Shown: positions 1-8,097, counted from the stretch's first letter. The stretch is DNA of 22,193 nt from Chitinophagaceae bacterium (GCA_018061385.1 JAGOUF010000001.1:1-22193), one strand, 5' to 3'. Notes: generated from the sequence alone by a model not told the origin. Made by a program: numbers and translations.

Positions 1-1122
1 ATATCAACTGAACAAATTGATAGTATATTTCCAACAGATTATGCAAGTATTTTACAACATATACAAAATATTGATGCAACCAATTATGCAAGAACAAGAA
101 ATTTTATTAATGGAGCTGTAACTTATTTATCTCCATACATTTCAAGGGGTTTTATCAGCCTTCCTCAAGTTAGAGATATTGTAATGCAGAACAAAAAATT
201 ATATGAAGTTGAAAAGTTGATGCAAGAATTGGCATGGAGAGAATATTTTCAACGCATTTGGCAATATCACAACAATGAAATTTTTACTGACCTAAAACAA
301 CCACAACAAGGTGTTCAACACCTTCAAATTCCGCTATCAATTGTACAAGCAACAACTACTATCGATGCTGTAGATGCAGGTATTAAACATTTATACAAAA
401 CTGGTTACATGCACAATCATGTAAGAATGTACACAGCAATGCTAGCTTGCAATATTGCTTGTAGCCATTGGAGTTTGCCTGCAAAATGGATGTACTACCA
501 TTTATTAGATGGAGACCTTGCAAGCAATACATTGAGCTGGCAATGGGTGGCAGGAAGTTTTAGTAGTAAAAAATATTATGCCAATCAAGAAAACATCAAT
601 AAATATTCTGGTAGAAATCAACAACAAAGTTATTTATCCTTCGACTATGATGCAATTACAAAAATGCCTATTCCTATTGCATTACAAGAAATTACTTCTA
701 TAGAATTAAAAACATTGTTGCCCAATTTTAGCTCTGTAAAAATAAATCCATCGCTTCCAACTTTAGTGTACAATACTTATAATATCGATCCTTTATGGCA
801 TAAAACTATAAGTGCAAATAGAATTTTATTGTTAGAACCCTTGCATTTTGAAAAGTATCCAATCAGTGAAAAAGTATTGAACTGGATACTTCAACTAGCT
901 ACAAATAATATAACGGATATACAAATTTTTTGTGGCTCTTTTCAAGAACTCATGAATGAAACAAAAGAGGGCAATGTTTTTTTTAAAGAGCATTCTACCA
1001 CAACACATTACTGGGGTAATAAAGAGGAACGAGATTGGTTATTTCCTGAAGTAAAAGGCCATTTCAATAGTTTTTTTGCCTACTGGAAAAAATGTGAGCC
1101 TTATTTAAAACAGTTACAATAA
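1..1122 (+). CDS. Photolyase/cryptochrome-like FAD-binding protein (5' end cut by window edge)
   Basis: The frame is open from base 1 to the TAA at 1122, so the gene starts left of the window; the ATG at 184 is internal because homologous sequence continues upstream of it. The visible part is the helical FAD-binding domain of the DNA photolyase/cryptochrome superfamily. Seen motifs include YARTRNFINGAVTYLSPYIS (bases about 85-144), ELAWREYFQRIW, TGYMHNHVRMY and LLDGDLASNTLSWQWVAGS, which form the flavin pocket in this family, and then ANQENINKYSG. After this comes a C-terminal region of roughly 120 residues (ANRILLLEP, KCEPYLK) that canonical photolyases lack and that looks alpha/beta. I recall short Bacteroidota photolyase-like proteins that lack the N-terminal antenna domain, and this may be one, but the missing 5' end leaves that open. 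Light-driven DNA repair or blue-light sensing is inferred from the family. No strong terminator follows. Confidence 0.85.
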   Translation: MSTEQIDSIFPTDYASILQHIQNIDATNYARTRNFINGAVTYLSPYISRGFISLPQVRDIVMQNKKLYEVEKLMQELAWREYFQRIWQYHNNEIFTDLKQPQQGVQHLQIPLSIVQATTTIDAVDAGIKHLYKTGYMHNHVRMYTAMLACNIACSHWSLPAKWMYYHLLDGDLASNTLSWQWVAGSFSSKKYYANQENINKYSGRNQQQSYLSFDYDAITKMPIPIALQEITSIELKTLLPNFSSVKINPSLPTLVYNTYNIDPLWHKTISANRILLLEPLHFEKYPISEKVLNWILQLATNNITDIQIFCGSFQELMNETKEGNVFFKEHSTTTHYWGNKEERDWLFPEVKGHFNSFFAYWKKCEPYLKQLQ

Positions 1123-1195
1123 GGTTCATTCATTTTTATTGTAAATTGTTTGCCAAAATTTAATTTGTAAATATTCTTTCAGCGATCCATTAAGT

Positions 1196-1203
1196 TACAT
1201 TTG
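1196..1203 (+). promoter_or_regulatory. Candidate Bacteroidota -7 promoter box for the thioesterase gene
   Basis: TACATTTG matches the Bacteroidota -7 consensus TAnnTTTG exactly. It lies 17 bases before the ATG at 1221, leaving room for a short leader. No convincing TTG -33 element sits at the usual 19-20 base spacing (TTC at 1174-1176 is the nearest), so the call is tentative. Confidence 0.35.
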
Positions 1204-1220
1204 CACCACAATAAAATAAA

Positions 1221-1742
1221 ATGGAATTGAAAAAAGGAAGTGACAGTTTTGTAATAATGAATGAATTGGTATTGCCCAACGATACCAATACTTTTGGCAA
1301 TTTAATGGGTGGCCGTTTAATGTATTGGATGGATATTGCTGCTGGCATTGCTGCTGGCAAACATTGTAACACTCCTAGCATGACTGCAAGTGTTGATAAT
1401 ATTAGTTTTAAAACTCCCATTAAATTGGGAAATGTTGTACATATACAAGCTAAGGTTAGTAGGGCTTTTAATACATCTATGGAAATTTATATTAAAGTTT
1501 GGGGCGAAGATTTGTTGCATCAATATAAATACGAAAGCAATGAAGCCTATTTTACTTTTGTAGCTTTAGACCCCAATGGTAAGCCAAGAAAAGTGCCTGA
1601 ACTTATACCAGAAACTGAAGAAGAAAAAAGGTTGTTCGATGGAGCTTTACGTCGTCGTCAGGTAAGATTAATTTTAGCTGGTAAAATGAAACCCAATGAT
1701 GCATTGGAATTAAAAGCATTTTTTGATACAGACAATCATTAG
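1221..1742 (+). CDS. Hotdog-fold acyl-CoA thioesterase (YciA/BACH-type)
   Basis: This 173-residue protein has the length and motifs of single-hotdog acyl-CoA thioesterases, which hydrolyse acyl-CoA to free acid and CoA in the cytoplasm. The signature is the N-terminal stretch NTFGNLMGGRLMYWMDIAAG (residues 23-42), in which Asn27 and Asp38 occupy the positions expected to be catalytic or substrate-orienting. The second hotdog strand pattern follows (TASVDNISFKTPIKLGNVV, residues 55-73). A charged tail after about residue 130 resembles the C-terminal helix of Bacteroidota homologues. The ATG at 1221 places the first conserved motif at the usual distance from the N terminus. Chain-length specificity cannot be read from sequence. 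The gene's last bases overlap the stop of the convergent gene. Confidence 0.88.
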   Translation: MELKKGSDSFVIMNELVLPNDTNTFGNLMGGRLMYWMDIAAGIAAGKHCNTPSMTASVDNISFKTPIKLGNVVHIQAKVSRAFNTSMEIYIKVWGEDLLHQYKYESNEAYFTFVALDPNGKPRKVPELIPETEEEKRLFDGALRRRQVRLILAGKMKPNDALELKAFFDTDNH

Positions 1743-2101
1743 TCTTCAAACACAAAATACAACCCAACAAAAATTATTGTAATGGCTATAGATGTTAGTC
1801 CATATAAAATCTCATAGTAAAAACTTGGTATTACATTGGCAAGTGTACAAACACAACTTATAAAGCCTAAAAATGCACCAATTGTTAAACAAATAAATCC
1901 GTTCATTTGTCTTTTAGCACCAAGTATTTTTTTATATTTTACCAAATATTCATCTACCAAACTTTCCTGTAAACCATTGTTCAATAAAGTAATTCTTACT
2001 TCTTCTATAGTATGGTTTTGTTGTAACCATTGTTGCATAGTAGTTTCAGTAATGGCAATATTTATTGACATGGCAGCCGTTTTTTTTATAATTGAAGCCA
2101 T
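1739..2101 (-). CDS. Small two-TM membrane protein of unknown function
   Basis: A 120-residue protein that I do not recognise by name. Residues about 22-60 form a charged, helix-rich segment (MQQWLQQNHTIEEVRITLLN and on) resembling the short three-helix, UBA/CUE-like modules found at the N terminus of many Bacteroidota membrane proteins. Residues about 68-90 and 95-117 are two strongly hydrophobic, membrane-spanning stretches, and the C terminus is short and acidic (FED). Met11 (MSINIA) or Met22 could be the real start, because the first ten residues are uninformative. The stop codon overlaps the TAG of the convergent thioesterase by four bases. A role cannot be assigned. Confidence 0.6.
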   Translation of the reverse strand: MASIIKKTAAMSINIAITETTMQQWLQQNHTIEEVRITLLNNGLQESLVDEYLVKYKKILGAKRQMNGFICLTIGAFLGFISCVCTLANVIPSFYYEILYGLTSIAITIIFVGLYFVFED

Positions 2102-2283
2102 TAAAATAGAGATTTTTTTACGTTCATAAAGTATTTCAAAAAAAATATTTTATTTCCTAGTTTTTTTGATTTTGAAAAAAAATTAAAAAGAAATATTCAC
2201 AATTGGCTAAATGCTGTGCATATTTATAAATATCAAGCAGCGTCAACCAACATTTTCTTCAAAAATCACTAAGTTTGTTAAGT

Positions 2284-3117
2284 ATGAGTTGGAATGAAAA
2301 CAAAGTAAAAATTGCAATATTAGATTTGTATGAAGGTCATGTAAATCAAGGAATGCGTTGCATACGAGAAATCATTAATACTTGGGCAGAACAAAATCAA
2401 TTAGATGTTGCTTTAGAAGAGTTTGATGTTCGGTTAAATTTAGAAGTTCCCGATACATCTTTTGATGTGTATATTTCTACTGGTGGTCCAGGTTCGCCAA
2501 TTGATAGCAAAGGAAGTGATTGGGAAGAAAAATATTTTTCATGGCTTTCTTCAATTGAACAATGGAATAAACAGCCATTCAATAAGCCCAAATATGCATT
2601 CTTTATTTGCCACAGCTTTCAATTGGTTTGTAGGCATTATGAGCTTGGCAATGTTTGCAAAAGAAAATCAACTTCATTTGGTGTTTTCCCAATGCATCAA
2701 TTAGAAGAGGGTTTAGAAGAAGTTGTTTTTGAAGGATTGAAAGAACCTTTTTATGGTGTGGATAGTAGAGATTATCAAGTAATTGAACCCAACCATCCCA
2801 ATTTAAGAGCAATGGGTGCAACTATTTTAGCCATTGAAAAAAATAGACCTCATGTTCCTTACGAAAGAGCATTAATGTCAATACGTTTCAATGAATATTT
2901 TATTGGCACACAATTTCATCCAGAAGCTGACGCAACTGGTATGACCATGTATTTACAAAGAGACGATAAAAAGGAAACCGTTATTGCCAATCATGGAGAA
3001 GAAAAATGGAAAAGTATGTTAGAACATTTAAGCGATCCAGATAAAATTCTTTGGACCTATTCTTGCATTTTACCCAACTTTCTAAATCAAGCTATTGGCA
3101 TTACTGTAGAGGCATAA
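2284..3117 (+). CDS. Class I glutamine amidotransferase-like protein (GMP synthase GATase domain type)
   Basis: A 277-residue stand-alone class I glutamine amidotransferase domain, a fold that releases ammonia from glutamine for a partner ligase. The oxyanion segment STGGPGSP is at residues 65-72, the nucleophile elbow FFICHSFQL holds Cys109, and GTQFHPEAD supplies His212 and Glu214, giving a complete Cys-His-Glu triad. About 60 residues follow the triad, longer than a minimal domain. I chose ATG 2284; a TTG codon nine bases upstream is less likely. A perfect TAnnTTTG string (2270-2277) sits so close to the ATG that it would imply a leaderless mRNA, so I did not call it a promoter. The gene is followed by a terminator and then, on the same strand, by an ATP-grasp ligase. 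No synthase domain is fused, so the acceptor of any ammonia is unknown; a hydrolase-type use of the fold is the alternative. Confidence 0.85.
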   Translation: MSWNENKVKIAILDLYEGHVNQGMRCIREIINTWAEQNQLDVALEEFDVRLNLEVPDTSFDVYISTGGPGSPIDSKGSDWEEKYFSWLSSIEQWNKQPFNKPKYAFFICHSFQLVCRHYELGNVCKRKSTSFGVFPMHQLEEGLEEVVFEGLKEPFYGVDSRDYQVIEPNHPNLRAMGATILAIEKNRPHVPYERALMSIRFNEYFIGTQFHPEADATGMTMYLQRDDKKETVIANHGEEKWKSMLEHLSDPDKILWTYSCILPNFLNQAIGITVEA

Positions 3118-3138
3118 ATTATTTTAAAATAATCATTT

Positions 3139-3173
3139 AAAAATCCTCTACATTTATATAGAGGATTTTTTAT
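3139..3173 (+). terminator. Rho-independent terminator after the glutamine amidotransferase gene
   Basis: A perfect 12-bp stem (AAAAATCCTCTA at 3139-3150 and its complement at 3159-3170) encloses an 8-base loop and ends in a T tract. It begins 22 bases after the TAA. It suggests that the downstream ATP-grasp gene has its own promoter or is reached only by readthrough. Confidence 0.85.
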
Positions 3174-3248
3174 TTTCACGAATATATGTTGTAGCAATAC
3201 TTTACAACAATTCTAAACAAATACTTAGAACGATAAACTTAGTTCATT

Positions 3249-4445
3249 ATGGTTCCATCAATTAGAACAGCTTATAACAGCAACTTTACACAAGCCAAAT
3301 ACGAAACTTTTTTACAAGATTTATATAGTAAACATTCGGGTGCTTTAGATTTTAGAATTGCCGAAACGCCCATTTTTGTTGATAAAGCTTTTAAAGAAAA
3401 AATATTGAGTGCTTGCGAAAGCATTGTAGATGTTATTACTGGCTACAACTTTAAAACACTTACATCACATGCAATTCCTGCAGATGTTAGAGTACCCAAT
3501 GAAAATGATTTTAGCCATTTTATAGCTTTTGATTTTGGCATTTGCGAAAACGAAAAAGGAGAATTAGAACCTCAGTTAATAGAAATGCAAGGCTTCCCAA
3601 CTTTATTTGCATATGAAGTTTATATAGATATTGTAACGAGAAGGCATTTTGAAATTCCCAACAATTATTCTGCATATTTAAGCAACTTAAATGAAGACAG
3701 TTATATTCAATTGTTACGAGATATTATTGTTGCGAATCATCAACCAGAAAATGTTATTTTATTAGAAATATTTCCACACCAACAAAAAACTAGAATAGAC
3801 TTTTATTGCACTCAAGATTATTTAAACATTCCAGTTATTTGCTTAACAGAATTAATTAAAGAAGGCAAGAAATTGTATTATGAAAAAGATGGTAAAAAAA
3901 TTGAGGTAAAGAGAATTTACAATAGAATTATTTTCGACGACTTGCAACAACAAACTCCTGAAGTACAAGAAAAAGGAAAATTGTTAATTGAAGATTTAGA
4001 TGTAGAATGGGTGCCACATCCAAATTGGTTTTATAGAATTAGCAAATACACTTTGCCATTTATCGATCATCCGTATGTGCCAAAAACTAAGTTCTTAAAT
4101 GAAATAAATGAGATTCCAACAGATTTAGAAAATTATGTTTTAAAACCTTTATTCTCATTTGCTGGACAAGGTGTTGTAATAGATGTTACACCAGAAGATA
4201 TTGAAAAAGTACAAGATCCTGAAAATTGGATTTTACAACGCAAAGTAAAATATGCCGATGTAATTGTTACTCCTAACGAACCTGCAAAAGCCGAAATTCG
4301 TATTTTTTATTTTTGGAAAGAAGGTGAAGAAAGACCAATAGCCACCAACAACTTAGCTCGTTTAAGCAAAGGTAAAATGATTGGGGTACGTTACAATAAA
4401 GACAAAGAATGGGTTGGCGGAAGCTTAGCTTATTTTGAAGAATAA
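3249..4445 (+). CDS. ATP-grasp ligase, probably circularly permuted (glutathionylspermidine synthase-like)
   Basis: A 398-residue protein with ATP-grasp elements in unusual order. Acidic, metal-ligand-like residues come first (Asp95 in FIAFDFG; Glu112 and Gln114 in QLIEMQG). The lysine and glycine-rich ATP-binding segment comes late (YVLKPLFSFAGQGV, Lys299, Gly305-Gly308), followed by ILQRKVKY (Gln330, Lys332), a position typical of the adenine-contacting strand. In standard ATP-grasp enzymes the metal-binding E/N pair follows the lysines, so this order fits the circularly permuted branch that includes glutathionylspermidine synthase. Members ligate a carboxylate to an amine using ATP. The substrate is unknown. 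It follows the amidotransferase gene on the same strand, separated by 131 bases and a terminator. The start is ATG 3249; no signal peptide is present, so it is cytoplasmic. The general ligase fold is more certain than the permutation. Confidence 0.72.
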   Translation: MVPSIRTAYNSNFTQAKYETFLQDLYSKHSGALDFRIAETPIFVDKAFKEKILSACESIVDVITGYNFKTLTSHAIPADVRVPNENDFSHFIAFDFGICENEKGELEPQLIEMQGFPTLFAYEVYIDIVTRRHFEIPNNYSAYLSNLNEDSYIQLLRDIIVANHQPENVILLEIFPHQQKTRIDFYCTQDYLNIPVICLTELIKEGKKLYYEKDGKKIEVKRIYNRIIFDDLQQQTPEVQEKGKLLIEDLDVEWVPHPNWFYRISKYTLPFIDHPYVPKTKFLNEINEIPTDLENYVLKPLFSFAGQGVVIDVTPEDIEKVQDPENWILQRKVKYADVIVTPNEPAKAEIRIFYFWKEGEERPIATNNLARLSKGKMIGVRYNKDKEWVGGSLAYFEE

Positions 4446-4464
4446 AATATAATTGAATACACTC

Positions 4465-4500
4465 AAAAGTTGACTCCTAAAAAAAGTCAACTTTTTTTTT
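4465..4500 (+). terminator. Rho-independent terminator after the ATP-grasp gene
   Basis: An 11-bp perfect stem (AAAAGTTGACT at 4465-4475 with its complement at 4485-4495), a 9-base loop and a run of nine T residues. It starts 20 bases after the stop codon of the ATP-grasp gene. Confidence 0.9.
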
Positions 4501-4546
4501 ATTTTATTAAAACCAAAATTATTCATCCACCGTATGTATTTCTGTT

Positions 4547-4590
4547 ATGGTTTAGCAACCTGTTTTAATATCCAATGTACTCTATGAAAC
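4547..4590 (+). repeat. Intergenic dispersed repeat, copy A
   Basis: Reading plus, this stretch contains ATGG, a small hairpin, then CCTGTTTTAAT, CCAAT and CTATGAAA. The same ordered blocks occur at 7902-7946 on the minus strand with small indels. A partial internal echo (TATCCAATATCTTAT) follows at about 4603-4617. It does not code and is not explained by either flanking terminator. It may be one member of a genome-wide repeat family. Confidence 0.45.
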
Positions 4591-4646
4591 AACGTAAAAT
4601 CCTATCCAATATCTTATCGAAGCTAAACTAAACACTCAGTAATTTT

Positions 4647-4690
4647 ATTATAAAAGCCCCAACAATTTCCATTTTTGGGGCTTTTATAAT
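4647..4690 (-). terminator. Strong 16-bp hairpin terminator for the GH31 gene
   Basis: A perfect 16-bp inverted repeat (4647-4662 with 4675-4690) around a 12-base loop, with a GGGGC/GCCCC core and T-rich flanks on both strands. It lies 17 bases beyond the stop of the minus-strand GH31 gene and could also stop plus-strand transcription. Confidence 0.88.
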
Positions 4691-4706
4691 TGCTCAAAAT
4701 AAATTT

Positions 4707-7079
4707 TTATTCAGCTAAATCAACAATCATTGCATCATCTTTTAAGTTGAAACTTAAAGTGGCATTTTTCTGAAATCCGTGCAATACAATTTTTACTGTA
4801 TTGAATTTAGAAGTAAAGCTTCCCTCCTTTTTTTCTAACAATAATTTATTTGATAAAGCATCGTACACTATATTTCTTTTATAGAAAATATTTTTTTCGT
4901 AGTTATAGGTTTCACCGTCATCTTCATAATACATAAAGTTTGTTGGCTGTATTCCTTTATACACATGCAAGTACAAAATGCCATCGCCTTTTTCTTTGGT
5001 ATGTTGAATGGTATTTTGCATGGGTAAAATTGAACCTTCTTTAATAAAAACAGGTAAATCTTCCAACGGAGTTTTCACCAAATAGCTTTCTCCACCTTTA
5101 TACAATTTATCATTGCTTTGTTTGTACCAATTAAGATTTCCTGGCAAATAGACTTCTGTAATTGTTTGAGTAGATGTACATGGAGCAACCAATATTTGGT
5201 TGCCAAATAAAAATTGATTTTCATATTTTCCATCGTACACTAAATTATCGAAAGTGTATTCAATAGGCAACATTCTATTAATAGGTATTCCTGTTGTATG
5301 AGCTTGATAAAATGAGCTGTATAAATAGGGCAACAATTGATAACGTTGCTCTAATATTTTCCTAATTTTTATGGTATTGAATTCGCCAAATAACCAAGGT
5401 TCTCTAAAATTATAACCAATATGAGTATGGTTTCTAAATAAAGGAGAATAGACTGCTAAACTTAACCAACGAATAAACAATTCTGGCGAAGGATTTCCAA
5501 TAAATCCGCCAATATCCATACCAACATAAGGCACTCCACTAACACCCATACTGTTCAACAAACGAAAACCCAATAACATGTGTTCATCGCTGCTAACATT
5601 ATCGCCGGTCCATTGAGCTGCATATTTTTGAATACCCGAATAAGCAGCTCTTGTTAATACAAACGGACGTTGTCCATTCATTAAACTTTTTGTTCCCTCG
5701 TGAGTTGCTTTACTCATTAACAACCCATAAGCATTTTTAACAGTAAACAATGTTTTCTTATTTTTTCCTTCTCCAAATTCTATCAAGTTGGGGAACTCTC
5801 TTCCCCATGCTGCAGGTTCGTTCATATCGTTCCAAAACCCTTTAATACCATTGTTTACATAAGCATCTTTAAAACTATTGCCCCACCATTTTAGAGTTGT
5901 TTCTTTTGTGAAATCTGGGAAGTGACATCTTCCTGGCCAAACATGTCCTATATATTCTTTTCCATTCGGATAAGTTACAAAAAGCTTTTGAGCTAAGCCT
6001 TCTTCATAAGCTTTATATCCTTTTTCAATTTTAATTCCTGGGTCAATAATAGTTACCATATCAAAGCCCATTTGCTTCATGTTGGTCATCATTCCTTTTA
6101 CATCTGTAAACTTTTTGCTCCAGGTAAAAATTTTGTAATTGTCCATGTAATTTATATCGCTTACAATTACATCGGCTGGCAGTTTTTGCTCTCTAAAAGT
6201 TTTGGCAATATTGAGTAATTGTTCTGGATTATCGTAACCCCAACGGCTTTGTTGAAAACCCAAACTCCACAATGGAGGCATCGGAGTTCTTCCTGTTAAA
6301 GCTGTATAATCTTGAATAATTTTTGCTACTGAATTTCCACCAAAAAAATAATAATTCATTTCACCATCATCGGCTCCAAAATGAAAAATTTCTTCATCGG
6401 CTCCACCACCAAAATTGAAATAAGATTTGTGTGTATTGTCAAAAAAAATTCCATACGTACTGCTATCATGTATGCCAATAAAAAATGGAATTGTAGAATA
6501 TAAAGGATCTGCATTGGTTGCATAAGCTGGCACATCACTGTTCCAATTGCTATAAAAATTTCCTCTCCTATTTATACCACCAGTTTTTTCTCCCAAACCA
6601 ATAAATTTCTCATCGCTGTGTAGCTTTTTATAACAACTTATCTGATTGCCAAACCAACTAATTCCTAAGTTGGCATCATCGCCACAAAGCAACTTTCCGT
6701 TGTTGTTGTAAATATTTATTCTGAAAGGTTTGTTTTGTATTTCTACTTTAAGTGCAGCAGTTGTATAAATACTTTTTGCACCAGTTTCGCCAATATTATC
6801 TTCTGCAACATTAAAATTATTGAAGGTTTCGGGGTTTTCAATGGCAAACGAAAAATCGCTAGTTGGTTTTTCTTTGGTAACTCTAACTCTAACAGTTGTA
6901 GCATTAATAAAACTAATTTCTGCAAAAGCATTGGTTAGTTCGTAAGCATAACAAATTCTATTATTTTTTGTGTAGGCAGTTACTTTTTTTACACTACCAA
7001 TTTGCTCACTCAATCTGTTGAATTGAGCATTGGCAAATAGTACAATCATGGAGCAAATAGCAAGCAATATTTTTTTCAT
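4707..7079 (-). CDS. Secreted GH31 family alpha-glucosidase
   Basis: A 790-residue glycoside hydrolase family 31 enzyme, the usual length for the family, which hydrolyses alpha-glucosidic (sometimes alpha-xylosidic) bonds from the non-reducing end. An N-terminal signal peptide (MKKILLAICSMIVLFANA, cleavage near residue 18) places it in the periplasm or outside the cell. The N-terminal beta-sandwich covers about residues 30-260. The (beta/alpha)8 barrel carries the nucleophile Asp418 in GFWNDMNEP and the acid/base Asp493 in QWTGDN, with further family motifs GFQQSRWGY, VIVSDINYMD and GVSGVPYVGMDIGGF. C-terminal beta domains follow, including VPLEYTF-like and YEDDGETYNYE elements. There is no T9SS sorting tail. 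It starts 65 bases downstream of ubiX on the same strand and may be cotranscribed, although no functional link is obvious. Exact substrate cannot be read from the sequence. Confidence 0.95.
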   Translation of the reverse strand: MKKILLAICSMIVLFANAQFNRLSEQIGSVKKVTAYTKNNRICYAYELTNAFAEISFINATTVRVRVTKEKPTSDFSFAIENPETFNNFNVAEDNIGETGAKSIYTTAALKVEIQNKPFRINIYNNNGKLLCGDDANLGISWFGNQISCYKKLHSDEKFIGLGEKTGGINRRGNFYSNWNSDVPAYATNADPLYSTIPFFIGIHDSSTYGIFFDNTHKSYFNFGGGADEEIFHFGADDGEMNYYFFGGNSVAKIIQDYTALTGRTPMPPLWSLGFQQSRWGYDNPEQLLNIAKTFREQKLPADVIVSDINYMDNYKIFTWSKKFTDVKGMMTNMKQMGFDMVTIIDPGIKIEKGYKAYEEGLAQKLFVTYPNGKEYIGHVWPGRCHFPDFTKETTLKWWGNSFKDAYVNNGIKGFWNDMNEPAAWGREFPNLIEFGEGKNKKTLFTVKNAYGLLMSKATHEGTKSLMNGQRPFVLTRAAYSGIQKYAAQWTGDNVSSDEHMLLGFRLLNSMGVSGVPYVGMDIGGFIGNPSPELFIRWLSLAVYSPLFRNHTHIGYNFREPWLFGEFNTIKIRKILEQRYQLLPYLYSSFYQAHTTGIPINRMLPIEYTFDNLVYDGKYENQFLFGNQILVAPCTSTQTITEVYLPGNLNWYKQSNDKLYKGGESYLVKTPLEDLPVFIKEGSILPMQNTIQHTKEKGDGILYLHVYKGIQPTNFMYYEDDGETYNYEKNIFYKRNIVYDALSNKLLLEKKEGSFTSKFNTVKIVLHGFQKNATLSFNLKDDAMIVDLAE

Positions 7080-7144
7080 AGTGTTTTTTTACACATTGCA
7101 AAATACTGCTAATTGACTGAGGAGAAAAATAAAAACTCATTAGT

Positions 7145-7702
7145 TTAATTACCCCATCTAAAGCTATCAGCTTCCAATCCTGCTAAATCTAAAACTCTAT
7201 CAACAACAGTAGCAGCAACCGCATCAATGGTTTGTGGTTTTGAGTAAAACGATGGAGTTGCTGGGCAAATAATTCCACCAGCTAAAGTAACAGTTTCCAT
7301 ATTTTTAATGTGTACTAAATTATAGGGCGTTTCTCTAACCATTAAAATAAGTTTGCGTCTTTCTTTTAAAATAACATCGGCAGCTCTTGTTACTAAATCA
7401 TCGCTAATGCCATTAGCAATTCTACCTAAAGTGCCCATACTACAAGGTGCCACAATCATAATATTATACCTAGCCGATCCCGATGCAAAAGGAGCATTAA
7501 AATTGTATTTATCATAGTATTCAACATCATAATTCTTGTAATCGTCGTTTCCCAATTCTGTTTGCCAAACTTCTTTTGCATTATTGCTCATAACAATTCC
7601 TAAGGCATCGTATTGAGATTTCATCTGCATTAATTTATCCAACATTACTTTGGCATAAATACTTCCACTTGCACCAGTAATGGCAATTGCTATTTTGTTC
7701 AT
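7145..7702 (-). CDS. ubiX: Flavin prenyltransferase UbiX
   Basis: A 185-residue member of the UbiX/Pad1 flavoprotein family, which joins dimethylallyl phosphate to FMN to make prenylated FMN, the cofactor of UbiD-type decarboxylases. Seen motifs are the N-terminal IAITGASGS FMN loop (residues 5-14), the APCSMGTLGRIANGISDDL block, RRKLILMVRETP, and the late GGIICPATPSFY segment. An in-frame extension runs 20 codons further upstream, but the family begins at MNKIAIAITG, so I take the ATG at 7702. No ubiD gene lies in the window, so the partner decarboxylase must be elsewhere. The gene directly precedes the GH31 gene on the same strand. Confidence 0.93.
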   Translation of the reverse strand: MNKIAIAITGASGSIYAKVMLDKLMQMKSQYDALGIVMSNNAKEVWQTELGNDDYKNYDVEYYDKYNFNAPFASGSARYNIMIVAPCSMGTLGRIANGISDDLVTRAADVILKERRKLILMVRETPYNLVHIKNMETVTLAGGIICPATPSFYSKPQTIDAVAATVVDRVLDLAGLEADSFRWGN

Positions 7703-8097
7703 GTATAAATTTAAAAGATTGTAAATGTACAAGAGTAACAATAATTCAACCATAGAGTTCATTTTAAAAACATTTATGTAACAAGCTGTTTACATTCCAT
7801 TTGGCTTTCTCGGCGTCGCACCATTCAAGTTTCTAAATATATTTCAACATTTTTTTTGTACAATGCAACCTTTCATTTTAGTACAGCGTCTTTAATATGG
7901 TTTTTCATAGAATATTGGATTAAAACAGGGTTGGATTTCTATCCATTGCCCTTTTTTTTTGCCCAAAATTTTCTAAAATTTTTTTTAGCTCGTGCAACTT
8001 TTATACAACAATTTGCTTCTTAATAATAGTGAGTGTTTTTTAATCAATACTTGCTTTAATCCGTACTTTTTTCATTTCACTAAATAATTTGTGAAAC
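7703..8097. other. Gene-free AT-rich spacer with repeat fragments
   Basis: Nearly 400 bases without a credible gene separate ubiX from the SET-gene terminator. It holds copy B of the dispersed repeat (7902-7946), a GCGTCGCAC string at 7813-7821 that also occurs in the palindrome at 20987-21033, and several long T runs. Any ubiX promoter should lie near its left end, but I see only weak -7 candidates there. No RNA gene is recognised. Confidence 0.5.
7902..7946 (-). repeat. Intergenic dispersed repeat, copy B
   Basis: Read on the minus strand, this contains ATGG, a TGGAT/ATCCA hairpin, CCCTGTTTTAAT, CCAAT and CTATGAAA, matching copy A at 4547-4590 in block order with one- to five-base gaps. 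The two copies lie in opposite orientation on either side of the ubiX-GH31 block. It is non-coding, about 200 bases upstream of ubiX. Confidence 0.45.

Noticed and set aside
1114..1144. 9-bp stem TTACAATAA/TTATTGTAA over the photolyase stop codon as a terminator
   Set aside because: The stem is all but one A/T pair, the loop is 13 bases and no T tract follows, unlike the clear terminators elsewhere in the window.
1836..2129. Plus-strand 97-codon frame opposite the small membrane protein
   Set aside because: It is the antisense of the minus-strand gene, which has the more coherent helix and TM pattern.
2270..2283. TAAGTTTG as the promoter -7 box of the glutamine amidotransferase gene
   Set aside because: It matches TAnnTTTG but ends only 6 bases before the ATG and has no -33 partner, so it would force a leaderless transcript. 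It is probably chance in AT-rich DNA.
7703..7762. 20-codon N-terminal extension of UbiX
   Set aside because: The family begins at the MNKIAIAITGASG segment; the upstream residues are a low-complexity hydrophobic run from intergenic DNA.
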